Source of the DNA: Elmis aenea
Lineage: Eukaryota > Arthropoda > Insecta > Coleoptera > Elmidae
NCBI GenBank assembly: GCA_947652605.1
Contig: OX393581.1
Coordinates: 5,522,640 to 5,586,639 of the forward strand
DNA length: 64,000 nucleotides
Direction: 5' to 3'
Part shown: positions 36,196 to 47,357 of the stretch, piece by piece
Layout: each line of letters opens with the position of its first letter
How positions within the stretch are numbered: the stretch's first letter is position 1
Made by a program: the position numbers and the translations under genes
The notes under the pieces: model-generated
The model's input: only the letters and a program-made list of their open reading frames with translations
Databases searched by the model: none
Told to the model about the DNA's origin: nothing

Positions 36196-37557
36196 CAGGG
36201 GTGTTCAACCTTTTGAAAGTCACGGGACAATTTGAAAATTTCGTACTATCGCGGGACACAGGGCACATTCCACCGATTCCCTCGCCTAGGGTCCCGCGCT
36301 CAAAAAATAAACAATATAAATACAATGCTCATTAATAGCATAGAAACAAAAAGCAATTCTCTATCATATCACTTAAAAAAGTTATTGTTCAATAGTGAAA
36401 TACTAAACTTAATAAATAAACTATACCACAGTAACATAATAGATTATTTATGAAATATTATCATCAAATCAATTAACAAAAGCTTTCGTGAAATAATTTC
36501 AGTTGAAACGCTTACGCCTTACGGAAACGCAAAAGGCAATTTCATACGAGTCCTCAGACGACCCTGTTGTTGATGCAAAAGAAGCATACAAAATAAACTG
36601 AGTCAAGTGTTAGATAAAACACTGCAGTCTCTTCAACCTCGATTTAAACATTTAAAAGAGACCATAGATTTATTTAGTTCTTTTTTTGACATTTCACAAT
36701 CAATCCAAAGAGACTACATTAAAATGTACTGCTGATTTACAAATTGCTATAAAATACGGCGAATCGGTGGACTTAAATGGATTCATGTTGGCGGAAGAAA
36801 TAGAAGCTTTAAAAGTAACTATTCCACAAAGTTGTTGCAATCCTTTAAATATACTTAAATATTTGGCTTGTAATAATGGTCCAACCACGTTTCCAAATTT
36901 ATTTATTGCACTAAGGATCTTCCTTACTATACCGGTAACAGTCTCTGCGGGCGAAAGGAGTTTTTCAAAATTAAAATTAATTAAAACGTATTTACAATTC
37001 GCTATTTCTAAAGAACCTTTAAATTCTCTCGCAATTATGTCAATTGAAAGTGAAGTCATGAGGGATATGGACTTCGACAACCTAAAGCAAAATCTAGAAA
37101 GATTAATTTTAATTGAGTTTCTATTTCGTTTATAAAAATATGAATTGGTTTGCTTTCCTTCGTTGATAGTCAATTTGTCAAATTTTATATTTTGTTATGT
37201 ATGTTATAATAATCTTTTAGCTTATGTTTGTTCAAAATTTTATTGTTAAAAAAAATTATTTGTATGATATGTATAAATGTTTTTGTGGAAAGAGGGGCCC
37301 CGCATTAAAAAATAATGTACATCTTGGGAATAAAATCGAAAAACTCGATAAAAAAATAGAAAAACTGGAAAGGGAGAAAAAGAAAAATAATGTGTTAGTC
37401 ACTGAACTTCTTATTCTACATAGTTTTGGTTAAAGGCTTTGAAAGACTTTAATAATCATATCTGAATCACATCGAAATTCATCTTTTCCCTTCCTTCTCT
37501 ATCATGTTCACAGAGTAGGGACCACAATTAAGATTCCAGCGGGCCACAGCATCCCTG
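36196..37557 (+). mobile_element. hAT transposon remnant
   Basis: The left end is CAGGGGTGTTCAACC at 36196 and the probable right end (inverted) is CAGGGATGCTG from 37557. The ends match in CAGGG(G/A)TG only, and the flanking 8-bp sites match weakly, so the borders are tentative. The only coding trace is the transposase C-terminus at 36686-37135. The middle of the element was lost. Confidence 0.65.
36686..37135 (+). pseudogene. hAT transposase C-terminal (dimerisation) remnant
   Basis: 149 codons. LRIFLTIPVTVSAGERSFSK and LKLIKTYLQFAISKEPLNSL, then AIMSIE, match the conserved C-terminal hAT dimerisation block ((T/S)-x-P-V-(T/S)-x-x-x-x-E-R-x-F-S-x-L-K-x-(I/L)-K-x-x-L-R-(S/N)-x-(M)-x-x-x-R-L-x-x-L-(A)). 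The N-terminal zinc finger and the catalytic aspartates are absent. An open frame on the other strand is a shadow. It can no longer encode an active transposase. Confidence 0.88.
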
Positions 37558-39271
37558 ACTTACTTTGACCTGTTTTTCTCATAATAAACCCATTGACAGT
37601 AAATCGGCCACTGACTGCTCATCGCAGACTAATAAACTTAATAAAAAAATACGCGTTAAGTGCGACGGGTTTAGTCTAGCCAAATCTTAATACTTGTGAT
37701 GCACAATATTTATGTTCTGGATATGTGCCAGTTCTAATTGTATTTTTTGCTTGCTACTCGATGACTCCTAATGCATTTATAAACTGAAACAACTAAAGAT
37801 CGTGTTTGACTGTTTAAATCATTAACGAACTGTTGTCACACTTGCCATTTCCTGCTTTAATTAAATACACAAGATTATATACAACCTAAATTACCTAAAA
37901 CATTCAAAAATGTGTTACCAAAATTGGCTTGTTTAGTCACACTTGCATGAATTAATATACAATTATTACATCAATGATTAAATTATGTTTAAAAAAATAT
38001 TTTATAACAATACCAACATGAATTAAACATTTAAAATAATAGTTTTGAAATGATAACAAAACCTATAACGATGATACTAAGTTAAGTTTGTGTTCATTTT
38101 TTGTTGCCCGTATTGTCAAGCAACTAAATAATTCACTAAACTTAACCTTACTTCACCAACCATTATTAGTTTTTATGTAAGACAACTACCGGCTTACCAT
38201 CCCTGTATTACTCTTTTGGAATCGACCCACCTAAAACTGTTATTTATTCCGACAGTCTAGTAATCTACTGGTTTACTTTATATTTATTTAAAATAAGATT
38301 GTTCTTTAAAAAAAAAAACTATAAATGAGAGTTGGTGGCTTCAGAGAGGCCCGTATTACTTCGATGTTCAATAAAATGTCGTTTATCATTGATAACAATT
38401 AAATAAAATTACTGCAACCTTTCGTTACATCAAGTGATTTATACAGGGTGTTTCATAAAAATTGCGTAAATATTTGGGAGGTGATTCCTTATTGAAAATT
38501 AAGGGGGGTCTTTCATATAACATTTTTTTCTTAGACGTCTCCTTTCGGAGTTACACCCCCCTAAAGGGAATCGGTAAAATTGGGTTTTTAGTTTATTTCT
38601 CAAATTTAGATAAATGTAGGAGAATGATATTTGATAGATGTTTTATAATTATTAAATTATTAAAAGGTTTCCCACAGTAATATTTTCAATCATCTCCCAC
38701 CTTCACAGGGGACTGAAAGGTTCGACCCCTGTTGGTTTTTTATCAGAACTCTTTCTTTGGTGGGTTGTAATTTTGCAATTAAAAATTTTTGTGTTAAAAG
38801 CTTAATTTATTTAGATTTTTTTTATGCCTTAACTTTTCTCGTTAAACCTACCGTTTTTGAGTAAAAAACAGGTGAAATTCTAGTTGAATTTTAAATGCAA
38901 AAGTTTTTCGGTTTTCAATGAAAACTTGTTTTGTTTTATAGATACTATCTAAAAGCACTTTGCAGAAAATTTGTTTACTACGACATACGAAATTTTCTTA
39001 AAAATGTGAACTGTTGCTAAATTTTCGTTTCTCGTGATGCTTTTAATTTTTCTCAATAGAAAACTTGTTGGTGACTTCAAAAAGCTTTTCTTTTATATGG
39101 TTACATTGTAATTCAAAACACTTAAGAAAACTTTACTTGTATAAGTAGTACTAAAAGTTTTTTATGTTCTTCGTGTAGACATTGTCGTGGAAGTTTATCA
39201 ATCTCAGGCCCTTTAATGTTGCAACTCGCTTTTTATATTTTAATGTTTCGGAACAACGTTATTTTTTCATA
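37558..39271. other. Non-coding DNA with a solitary TACAGGGTG end
   Basis: TACAGGGTGTTTCAT at 38442 starts an element-like stretch, but its other end was not found. The 72-codon frame at 38462 lies in it and has no features. Confidence 0.5.
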
Positions 39272-40558
39272 TACAGGGTGACAATAATCTACATGTGTTG
39301 TAAGGGCAACTTTGTTATTATAAGAGTTACATAGTCGGTTAAATTAGCAAAGTTGGGCAGAATTTCAAGACGAATCTAATGCCATTTTGACATTTGACTT
39401 ACACCTTCAATTTTTTTTTAAATCTTGCAAAAACTAAAAACACTTTTTTAATGGTGAAATATTCCATATGTTAAAATTAAAGTATGAAATGATTCCTGTA
39501 GATATTTTTACGTAGAATAACAAAAAAATATCTAAAAATTCATGGCATCCTTGATTTTTGAGATATACCTAAGCCAAACTTGACTTTTTTTAAATGACAA
39601 CCATAGTTGGCGATCATAAAATTTTATGATTTTTCACTTACTGCTACTTTTAAATCTAAATTATAACATGTATTGAAGGTGTAGCCCTCTCTTCATGGGC
39701 AATACAAATTTGAAATCTGCAGCTTGTAGACAATAGTATTTTCCTATGCACATTGTATTTGATGAACTGTCTTTAAAACAGCTAATCTTTATTCAGCAAT
39801 TGTATTTAACTGCCTTTTTATGATAAGCTGTTTTAAGAACATTTTACTAAACAAAACGTAATATGCTTACGAAAACATTCTTATCTACAACGAGCAATCT
39901 TAAATTTGTATTGCCAATGGAGAGAGAGCTACACTTTTAACACATGTAATAGTTTAGATTTAATAGTAATAGTAAATGAAAAATAATAAATTATTATAAA
40001 ATGTAAAAAACAGCTTAAATTATTTAAGTTTCCAATTTTTTATGTTTAATTAAGTACAGCCAACTTAATTATGTGATCTTTTGTTTTTTTTATTCAATGG
40101 CCACTTAATAAATACAATAAAGTTGCTATAACTTGTTTATTTTTAAAGACAAACCTAGCGCCCCGGACATCAATGAAACGAAAAAAAGTTTTCTTTTTAA
40201 TGAACCTATAGCCAACTATGGTTGTCATTTAAAAAGAGTAAAGTTTGGCTTATATCTCAAAAAACAAGTGTGCCATGACTTTTTAGATATTTTTTTCTTA
40301 TTCTACGTAAAAATATCTACAGAAATAATTTCACATTTTGATTTTAATATTGGTGGCTATGAAATTATTTGCTATTGAAAAAATCGTCTATTTTAGTTCT
40401 TTTAAGATATCTAAAAAAGTTGGATTTTTAGGGCAAATGTCAAAATTGCGTTAAATTTGTCTGGAAATTCTGCCCAACTTTGGTAATTTAACCGACTATG
40501 TAACTCTTATAATAACAAAGTTACCCGTACAACACATGTAGATTATTGTCACTCTGTA
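39272..40558. mobile_element. 1.29-kb fold-back element, TACAGGGTGACAA ends
   Basis: The left end TACAGGGTGACAATAATC and the right end (inverted TACAGAGTGACAATAATC) match over more than 30 bp. The arms continue inward to about 39710 and 39905 with matching blocks (TTATTATAAGAGTTACATAG, AACCATAGTTGG, GTAGCCCTCTC). The right arm is longer by about 200 bp. Outer TA dinucleotides fit Tc1/mariner insertion. No coding frame. The loop-proximal block also occurs next to the mariner transposase at 43790-43900. An 81-codon frame at 40133 is incidental. Confidence 0.85.
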
Positions 40559-41595
40559 TACCGTAATAAAATTACAGTTACTGAAAATATTACGCAACGT
40601 CCAGTTAAACTGGCCGCTGACACATAATGGCCAATAAATCTCTACTTTAGTAAACAAAAATAATTTAAGTGAGTGTTCCCATCTGACTTTATTACCGCAA
40701 AATTTTCCATTCAGCCAATTTGCAACTTTTTAAGAGCGAGTTGTCGTAGCCAATGTACCAAACAAATTGTATAGCAACCTGTTTGTTTTTAGTAGTACAT
40801 ATACTGGAATTATTTATAAATAGCCTTACACTAGCTTACATTAGCCCACTGAAATAAATTCGGGATTGCATCATTTTACTGTTTTGTTAAACCACCAACA
40901 AAGCTATCTGAAAATCTTTCTCGACGCAAGAGCGCTTGTTCGATTCCTTGCATGGGCCTAATTGAACGAACCTTCCTCACTGCCTAAGCTGACGTAACTC
41001 ACGTCTCGACGAGCGAAGACGCTCTCTCCATGTAACTGTGACAATGTCCGCGAGCCACGACGGCGTCCACCGTCGAATTTATTATGGCGCTACCGCCAGC
41101 CTGACAGGCGCCTTGTGCATCGCCTTCTTCTTTTCTAGTCCGCGAAACCTCGGTCCATCTCTATCGCACACGACCCGAATTTCCTATTTACCTAAATTGT
41201 ACTGTAAAACAATTTTTACTTTCACTTGAGCATCGGTTTTCGCGTCTATAAATAATCAATTTTTTTTTTTGTAATTGATTGTGAAGCGGAACTTAATCAA
41301 CTTTAACGGCCATTACTGGAGTTATAGGCGCCCATCCCTCTCGACTACCTGTAATTATCGATAGTGCAATAACCTAGACCTGTGGGGATGTTGAATAAAC
41401 TTGGTGTTAACTAAAACCGGTTTTCTTTAACGCCTTAAAAGATAAGAGCTGGTTTTACGAAAAGTGATTCTGTAACTATTCGATGTTTTACCAGGATATA
41501 ACCAAAAAGTACTGTTTAGAAGAAGGAATATATTAAATGATACTCCTTAAACCGGCTAGAAACATTTACTCAACGTATTGTTGCTTTTAATTATT
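40559..41595. other. Non-coding DNA with a CpG-rich segment
   Basis: Positions about 40920-41220 are the most CpG-rich stretch outside the NELL exons. A reading frame from ATG 41044 has a basic start and a hydrophobic run (YYGATASLTGALCIAFFF). It is discussed as a weak candidate for the missing first NELL exon. No other feature. Confidence 0.4.
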
Positions 41596-42358
41596 AATAA
41601 TAACATTTATTATGTCGATTGTTTCTATTTCTATTCCCTTCCTTCTTAGGCCCCTCCATACGTCTTTTCTTTTGATTTTATCGGATGCTTTTTCCAAGTC
41701 TATGAAACATAAATGTATTTCCTTGTTTTTTGTTAGGCTCTTTTCTTTTGTTTGTCTTAATATAAAGACTGGGTCTTATGTACTCCTTCCTCTTCTGAAA
41801 CAGTATTGAAATTCTTCTAGTGTGCTTTCTATTTTTTCTCTTAATCTGCCTTCCATTACTCTTGCCAGTATTTTCCCTGGCACACTCATTCATGTTATTC
41901 CTCTATAACCCCGGCACTTTTATATGGAAGTAAAACGTGGACACTCACAAATTAAAATAGTAGCCGAGTGAATGCAGCAGAAATGCGGTTTTTAATAGAA
42001 ATCCAAGGAAAAACCAAAAAAGATAAAATCAAAAATGAAACATATAGAAAACAATTAAAGATAAAATCAGTTGAAACAAAAATACAAGAATGGTTGGGAC
42101 ACATTTGTAGGATGAAAAGGTTAACCAGAAAAGCCTATGAAGGAAGATCACAGGGAAAAAAACAAAAGAGGAGACCGAGAAAAACCTGACCAGACGAAGT
42201 TAAGAAAGCAGCAACGGATAGAAACATCAAATGCAAAGACATAAAAAAGCTAGCACAAGACAGAAAAACATGGAAAAAAGTCAGCACAACACAACTCAAC
42301 AGTCCTACACCTAACAGTAGAAGGACTCATGACTAAATACAACAATAATAATAACATT
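41596..42358 (+). mobile_element. RTE-A copy with inverted 5' part (twin-priming structure)
   Basis: 41608 to about 41905 reads on the minus strand as RT (ARVMEGRLREKIESTLEEFQ, then IHLCFIDLEKA with the motif A aspartate), ending IETIDI at the outer border. From about 41906 the plus strand starts at PALLYGSKTWTLT and runs to GGACTCATGACTAAATAC with an (AAT)n tail. The flanks AATAATAACATT at 41596-41607 and 42347-42358 are identical and form a 12-bp target duplication. The upstream end of the inverted piece meets the 3' piece, as twin priming predicts. Confidence 0.85.
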
Positions 42359-42779
42359 ACGTTGTGAAAACAAGTTGTAGTGTGTTGTTTAATGGGCAGA
42401 TAATTTATTTCATTAATAGTTCTTTTTGTAATGATTTTATCACAAACTCTTATTCCCTCATTTCAAATGGATTCTATGCATCTCGCAAATTTCCTCTATG
42501 CCAATACAATTATTTAATGTTACGTCGATCTATACCTTCATTCGTTCTTGAAATGTGTGCAGGAATGGTCATGGTTCTAGAATAATGAAATGTAACAAAA
42601 CGGTACTTTCAAAGAAATTAGGGCGATTTAATTAGTTTCCGTAAGAATTTTTGGGGCTTTAAAATTATATATACAACAGTCTACAAGCTTAGTGCTTTAA
42701 TGGTTCGTTTCCTGCTCGTTCTGTATTTTAAAAGCTTTCTATTTTCTCGAACCTAGAGTTCCTTAAGTTGTTTAGTCAC
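42359..42779. other. Non-coding DNA
   Basis: AT-rich sequence. A 73-codon frame at 42364 shows no features. Confidence 0.5.
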
Positions 42780-43190
42780 TGACCCCATTCATCTCCTCCG
42801 CGATCGACCTCTTTTTCTCTTCGTTACTACCCCACTTTCTAGTAAAATCTTTGTTTTTTTTTTATCTTGTAATCTGTTGATATGCTTTAGCCATCGAAAT
42901 CTCTGTATTCATGCAATAGATGTTATATTTTGTTGGCCACGCATTTCCTTAACTTCCTGATTCGTTCTTTGTCTTCACACATCTCTTTCTTTGAGGCATC
43001 CACATATTCTCTTGAGTATTCTCCTTTCCCATACTTTCCGTTTGTCTCTATTTTTTCAGATTGAGAATCCAAGTTTCATATTCATAGAAAACTGTTGGAG
43101 GAATGAATGGATGATAAATTCTTATTTCAGCTTCTAAGTACACCTTCTTTGACTTTACCGTCGTTTTAGGGCTCAAGTTCTTCCATTTAT
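42780..43190 (-). mobile_element. Heavily decayed RTE-like C-terminus
   Basis: Minus-strand codons give LEAEIRIYHPFIPPTVFYEY then E-T-W-I-L-N-L, the counterpart of the (T/P)-x-x-x-Y-G-S-E-T-W-T-L block, followed by basic, stop-broken sequence. Family not assigned. Confidence 0.55.
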
Positions 43191-43924
43191 TTTTGCCAAT
43201 TGCTTATAAATGTCTTCCTAACAGTTATTGTTAATTTTAAGTCTGGTTACAGAATCAAAATTGCACGTTTTTTGATTTAGCCTCAACTGGTTTAAGAAGT
43301 TACAGAATATCCCTGGTAGTCGCTTTTCAAAATCGAGCGTAGCATTTTAAAATTTTATTCGATTTTAAGGAAAATATGCTGGTGCCATGCGAGAAGCGTG
43401 TCAGAGCCCTGTCGGAATGCGACACTGGGGGTTGTTTTACGATTTGTTTGCCTTATTTATGTTATCATGCTCTTTTCATATTTCTAAAGTGGCCGGCCTT
43501 ATCTAATCTGTATTTGTTCAAGTCTGAAATATTTCAAACAACTCGTTCGAGACGTATATGGACGCGGAATTATACGTACCCCTATGCGAGGCAATGATAC
43601 AGCGATTTCTAAAAATACTGTTCTATGCTAATAATGTTAAGTTACCGTCTAGTCTGATGTAATAGCCGTGTTCATTATTGCACATTGACACGCTAAGCCC
43701 AGGAGGATACCTTTTACCAACGAAACGAACGATTGGTTTTTATAACTGAAAAAAATACTGTTTTTGAACAATATTCGCAGAAATTTTGCATACAATATGG
43801 TTATTAACATTTTCATCTACAAAGTGCAGATCTCACATTTGCATAGCCCTTGGAGAGAGGGCTACACTTTTAAGGCAAGTTTTAATTTAGATTTAATAGC
43901 TTAAATTATGCAATTTTACTACAT
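43191..43924. other. Non-coding DNA with a block shared with the 39272 fold-back
   Basis: 43790-43910 (ACATTTTCATCTACAA, GGAGAGAGGGCTACACTTTT, TTTAGATTTAATAG) matches 39865-39975 and, inverted, 39660-39740. The 73-codon frame at 43376 contains CpG-rich codons but no features. Confidence 0.55.
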
Positions 43925-44960
43925 ACACCTAGTGTTTAAAAATAACTTCGTTTAAATGATTCCCATGAGAATTAATACATAGACGTAATCTCGTAACAAA
44001 ATTCAACATCACACGCTGCAAAACATCGCGATTGATGTCCCTTACTTCACGTTCAATTGCAAGTTTCAGTTCTTGAAGTGTGCGTGGTTTATCCCTGTAC
44101 TCTAGACTTGAGATAGCCCCATAAATAAAAGTCAGGGGCACTCAGGTCGGGTGATCTTGCGGGCCATTGAATGGCACCGAATCGTAAGGTAACTCTTCCC
44201 GGAAAAAATTCCCGCAGTGTTCATCGACTGAAGAGCTGTATGGGCCGTAGCACCGTCCTGTTGGAACATTACATTGTTTAAACCGAGTCTTCTTACTTCA
44301 GGCATGAGGAAGTTTTGCAGCATATCCACGTACCGATGAGGTAACCGTTACAGTCTGATTATCCAGTTCAAAAAAATAAGGACCAATAATTCCTGATGTG
44401 GTGACTTCGCACCAAACGGTAACTTTGGGACTGTGTAGAGGTTTTTCATGCAAACTCAAAGGATTTCGCGGAGCCGAGTATCTGAAGTTTTGCTTACTTA
44501 CGTATCCATCTAAATGAAAATGAACCTCATCGGTCATCATAAGTTCATTCAGTAGATTTTCATTAGCATTGAAAATTTCTAGAAAATTCTCTCTAAATTG
44601 TACACGTGCTCTCTTATCCTGGGCTTTTAGTTTCTGAACAATTTGAATCTTATAAGGGTGAAAGTGAAGATCGTGTTTCAAGATTCGCCGGAACGATGTA
44701 TTCGAGATGTTCAAAGCTTGAGAATGTCTTTTAGCTGAACGGGTGGGACTCTGTTCGACAGCAACTGTTGTACGTTCAATGTTCTCAGGAGAACGAACTG
44801 AACGATTAGCACCCGAAAATTTTGAAACAACACTTCCACGAGCACGAAAGTCACGTATCCATCTTGAAAGAGTTTTGTCTGTGGGTATTCTGCCGTGTCT
44901 TGGAACTTGAAATTCACGCCGAAACATTCTTTGCGTTTCTACAATGCTAACCACAGTATA
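43925..44960 (-). pseudogene. Tc1/mariner-superfamily transposase, frameshifted
   Basis: Minus strand. ETQRMFRREF and GRIPTDKTLSRWIRDFRARG form the N-terminal helix-turn-helix part (DUF4817-like). MMTDEVHFHLDGYVSKQNFR holds the first catalytic Asp, LNNVMFQQDGATAHTA the second, and WPARSPDLSAPDFYLWGYLK the third, giving a D,D,D triad with about 41 residues between the last two if the frames are followed. RDKPRTLQELKLAIEREV closes the protein. The frame breaks near 44320, near 44205 (before the F-F-P-G-R-V segment) and near 44110. The extreme N-terminus is missing at about 44960. Terminal repeats were not identified. It would have cut and pasted DNA at TA sites in the nucleus. Confidence 0.9.
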
Positions 44961-46124
44961 GTAACCCTGTACAACTGCAGTGTTAGTGTAAATTTTGTAT
45001 TGGGAGTATGGTTTAAAATTAACAAGAGCAACTGGTTAATGTAAATAAAATCAATTGAATATCACTAATCTTTTTATTAAAAAAATATCTTGCAGAAATG
45101 CTAGTAACACTCGCTCGTCATCAGAAGAAATCTTATTTACTTGCTACTGACCAATTAGAGTCTTGAAACTCGTCTAGCATTTCTACAAGAAATCCTTTAT
45201 GAATAAAGATAAGTGGTTTTCAATAAACCTATTTATATTAACAAATTAATAGCTCAAATAATTCAAATATTTATCCAAGAACAATTGTTTAATTATACTC
45301 TGGTTAATTTTTCTTTTAATGTTAAGCCTTACTTAGTGGTTTATGTTTTATATTTTAATAAATGGAGGTCTCCAGCTGTTCTGCAATATGAAAATAGAAC
45401 TCTAATTAGTTGTGAGGCCATAATTAACACCGGTTTTAAATTGTAAGTGGTGATAGCGTTCAAAAGGACGAAAATTACCATGTGAAAAAAATATCACAAT
45501 CGATATTCCACCTTTCCCACAGTTTGTGGAATAATACCATTACAGGTGCACATAGTGGGAAATTAAAAGGGGGAGAGTAGTTGGCTGAGACTGTCGCCAT
45601 AAATGGCCTAAACCAGTAAAATGATGTTATTATATTTGCTAGCAACCCTATCTATGTAAAATTATCGACCAAACACGATGAATACGACTTTTTGTTGTGC
45701 TTTAACAGTTTTTCATTTAACATTACATGAAGGTTTTTTTACCCAGCAAGACCTACTTTCCGATGAAATATTAATTTTGGGCAAAAATAAACCGAAGGAC
45801 GAACGGTATGTAAAAGTCAGTCGATTGTATTTACTGTGATATGTACATGGCAAGAAAAATGAATCAATAAATATAGTCGAAAGGGATTTATAGCCGGTCA
45901 TTACGAGTTTCACGACTGGATGACGGCGAATTACATCATAAGACAAATGGAAGTTTTGGATATTTTATTACATGAATGTAATTCGCGCTGTTTTAATAAC
46001 TTACACGTCGTTAATTATATAGATTAAGCTAGGAAACAAAACTGCCATTAGGATTTCATTGATTATAAATGCAACAGTATTTAAAAGGAAGAATAATAAT
46101 AAGAAATGAATTGAATGTTGAATG
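44961..46124. other. Non-coding DNA with a small inverted-repeat element
   Basis: 45089-45104 (CTTGCAGAAATGCTAG) and 45174-45189 (CTAGCATTTCTACAAG) are inverted copies with one mismatch, bounding a 101-bp possible MITE. Nothing else is recognised. Confidence 0.55.
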
Positions 46125-47349
46125 CAGGGTTGAGCAGATTTAAATCAATTGATTTAAATCACGATTTAAATCATGATTTAAATCAAGTGATTTTTTTTAA
46201 AAAATCATTGATTTAAATCAAGTGATTTTTAAAAAAAAATTATCAATTTAAATCACAGATTATATGAGTACAATATAATATTAATTTATAATAAAACAAA
46301 ATTGTATTACTATTAGTAATTAAATACACGAAATGGTGAATAAACCATATCAATTTGCTCTTGTAAAGTAATATTCATTGTGGAAATGCAATAATTCAAA
46401 AAATAAATGACAAGTTTTTGACGTTAGCGAAGTGAACAGTCAGTTTTTTCGATTTTCACGGCACTCTAATTGCTTCAATAACGATTTGAAGAAAAATGTC
46501 GAATATCTCGAAAAGTATGAGTTTTGGGTATAGGACATACTTAACAAAATATGAAGTTCTTTTAGAGACGAATTCGATGACATAAAAAGATACAGGGGTT
46601 TGTGTTTGAAAAAATCGAGTTACGAGCTTTTGAAAATCATGGAAGTTGCCACCTATTTATAAACACCCCTGTATGTGTGATTCAAATTTTTTCATATCGA
46701 GCGAACAGAGAATTTTTTTCTGCTTGTCCATACCAAATTACAACTCTGTATTTCAAAATAACTTCAGGAGAATTTTTTAAATAAAGACTTAAAACCTTGA
46801 ATAATTTAGAAATTTTTTTTTTTTTACAACGCCGTATAAAAACCTGTAGTATTTTATATTGATGCAAAGCTAAAATTAAGGCGGTCAAAAATATTAAATA
46901 AAAAATTGGGTGTTGTATTTGAAATATAAAAGTTGCTATTAGTTCCAGAAAGGTGACTCACCCTGTATATTTGAAAATATTTTTATTGTGTTGTTTAGAA
47001 AAAACTGTATAAAATAGCATTTGAATCAACTTCATATCTCAAGCCGTTTAGCCACAATCGACCGATCCCGCACTAATGACTCACCCTGTACATAATTAAT
47101 TGAACATCACCATTTAGCACTGATTTTTTCAAAATTCTTAATCATTATATTTAATTTTTCATTTTGACAAAAATTCACCAATGAATTTAATATATTGATT
47201 ATTAAATATATTAGCACAAAATAGCATGTGAATATGTCACTAAATTCGATAATATGGTACATTTGATTTAAATCAAAAAAATCTGATTTAAATCAAATAA
47301 ATCGATTTTTTTGATTTTTTTAAAAAAATCATGATTTTTATCCACCCTG
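46125..47349. mobile_element. hAT-type non-autonomous element with nested insertion
   Basis: The left end is CAGGGTTGAGCAGATTTAAA and the right end (inverted) is CAGGGTGGATAAAAATCATG. Both are followed by many GATTTAAATC palindromes (46140-46260, 47265-47335). It is flanked by GTTGAATG (46117-46124) and ATTGAATG (47350-47357), matching in 7 of 8, which fits the 8-bp target duplication of hAT elements. Its interior was later invaded by a single-arm copy of the 17516 fold-back (46375-47090). Confidence 0.8.
46375..47090 (-). mobile_element. Single-arm copy of the 17516 fold-back, nested
   Basis: Corresponds, inverted, to 17516 through about 18200: one full arm plus the loop (ATGACAAGTTTTTGACGTTA, GGAAGTTGCCACCTATTTA, GTTTAGCCACAATCGACCGA). 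It ends TCACCCTGTA at 47090. The second arm is absent. The 60- and 68-codon frames at 46602 and 46682 are chance. Confidence 0.8.
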
Positions 47350-47357
47350 ATTGAATG

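Noticed and set aside
36700..37173. 157-codon minus frame
   Set aside because: Antisense shadow of the hAT transposase remnant.
38720..38750. GGTTCGACCCC string resembling a tRNA B-box
   Set aside because: No A-box at the right distance and no cloverleaf could be drawn.
43376..43597. 73-codon frame starting MLVPCEKRV, considered as a NELL first exon
   Set aside because: No signal-peptide layout and no suitable phase-1 donor was seen.
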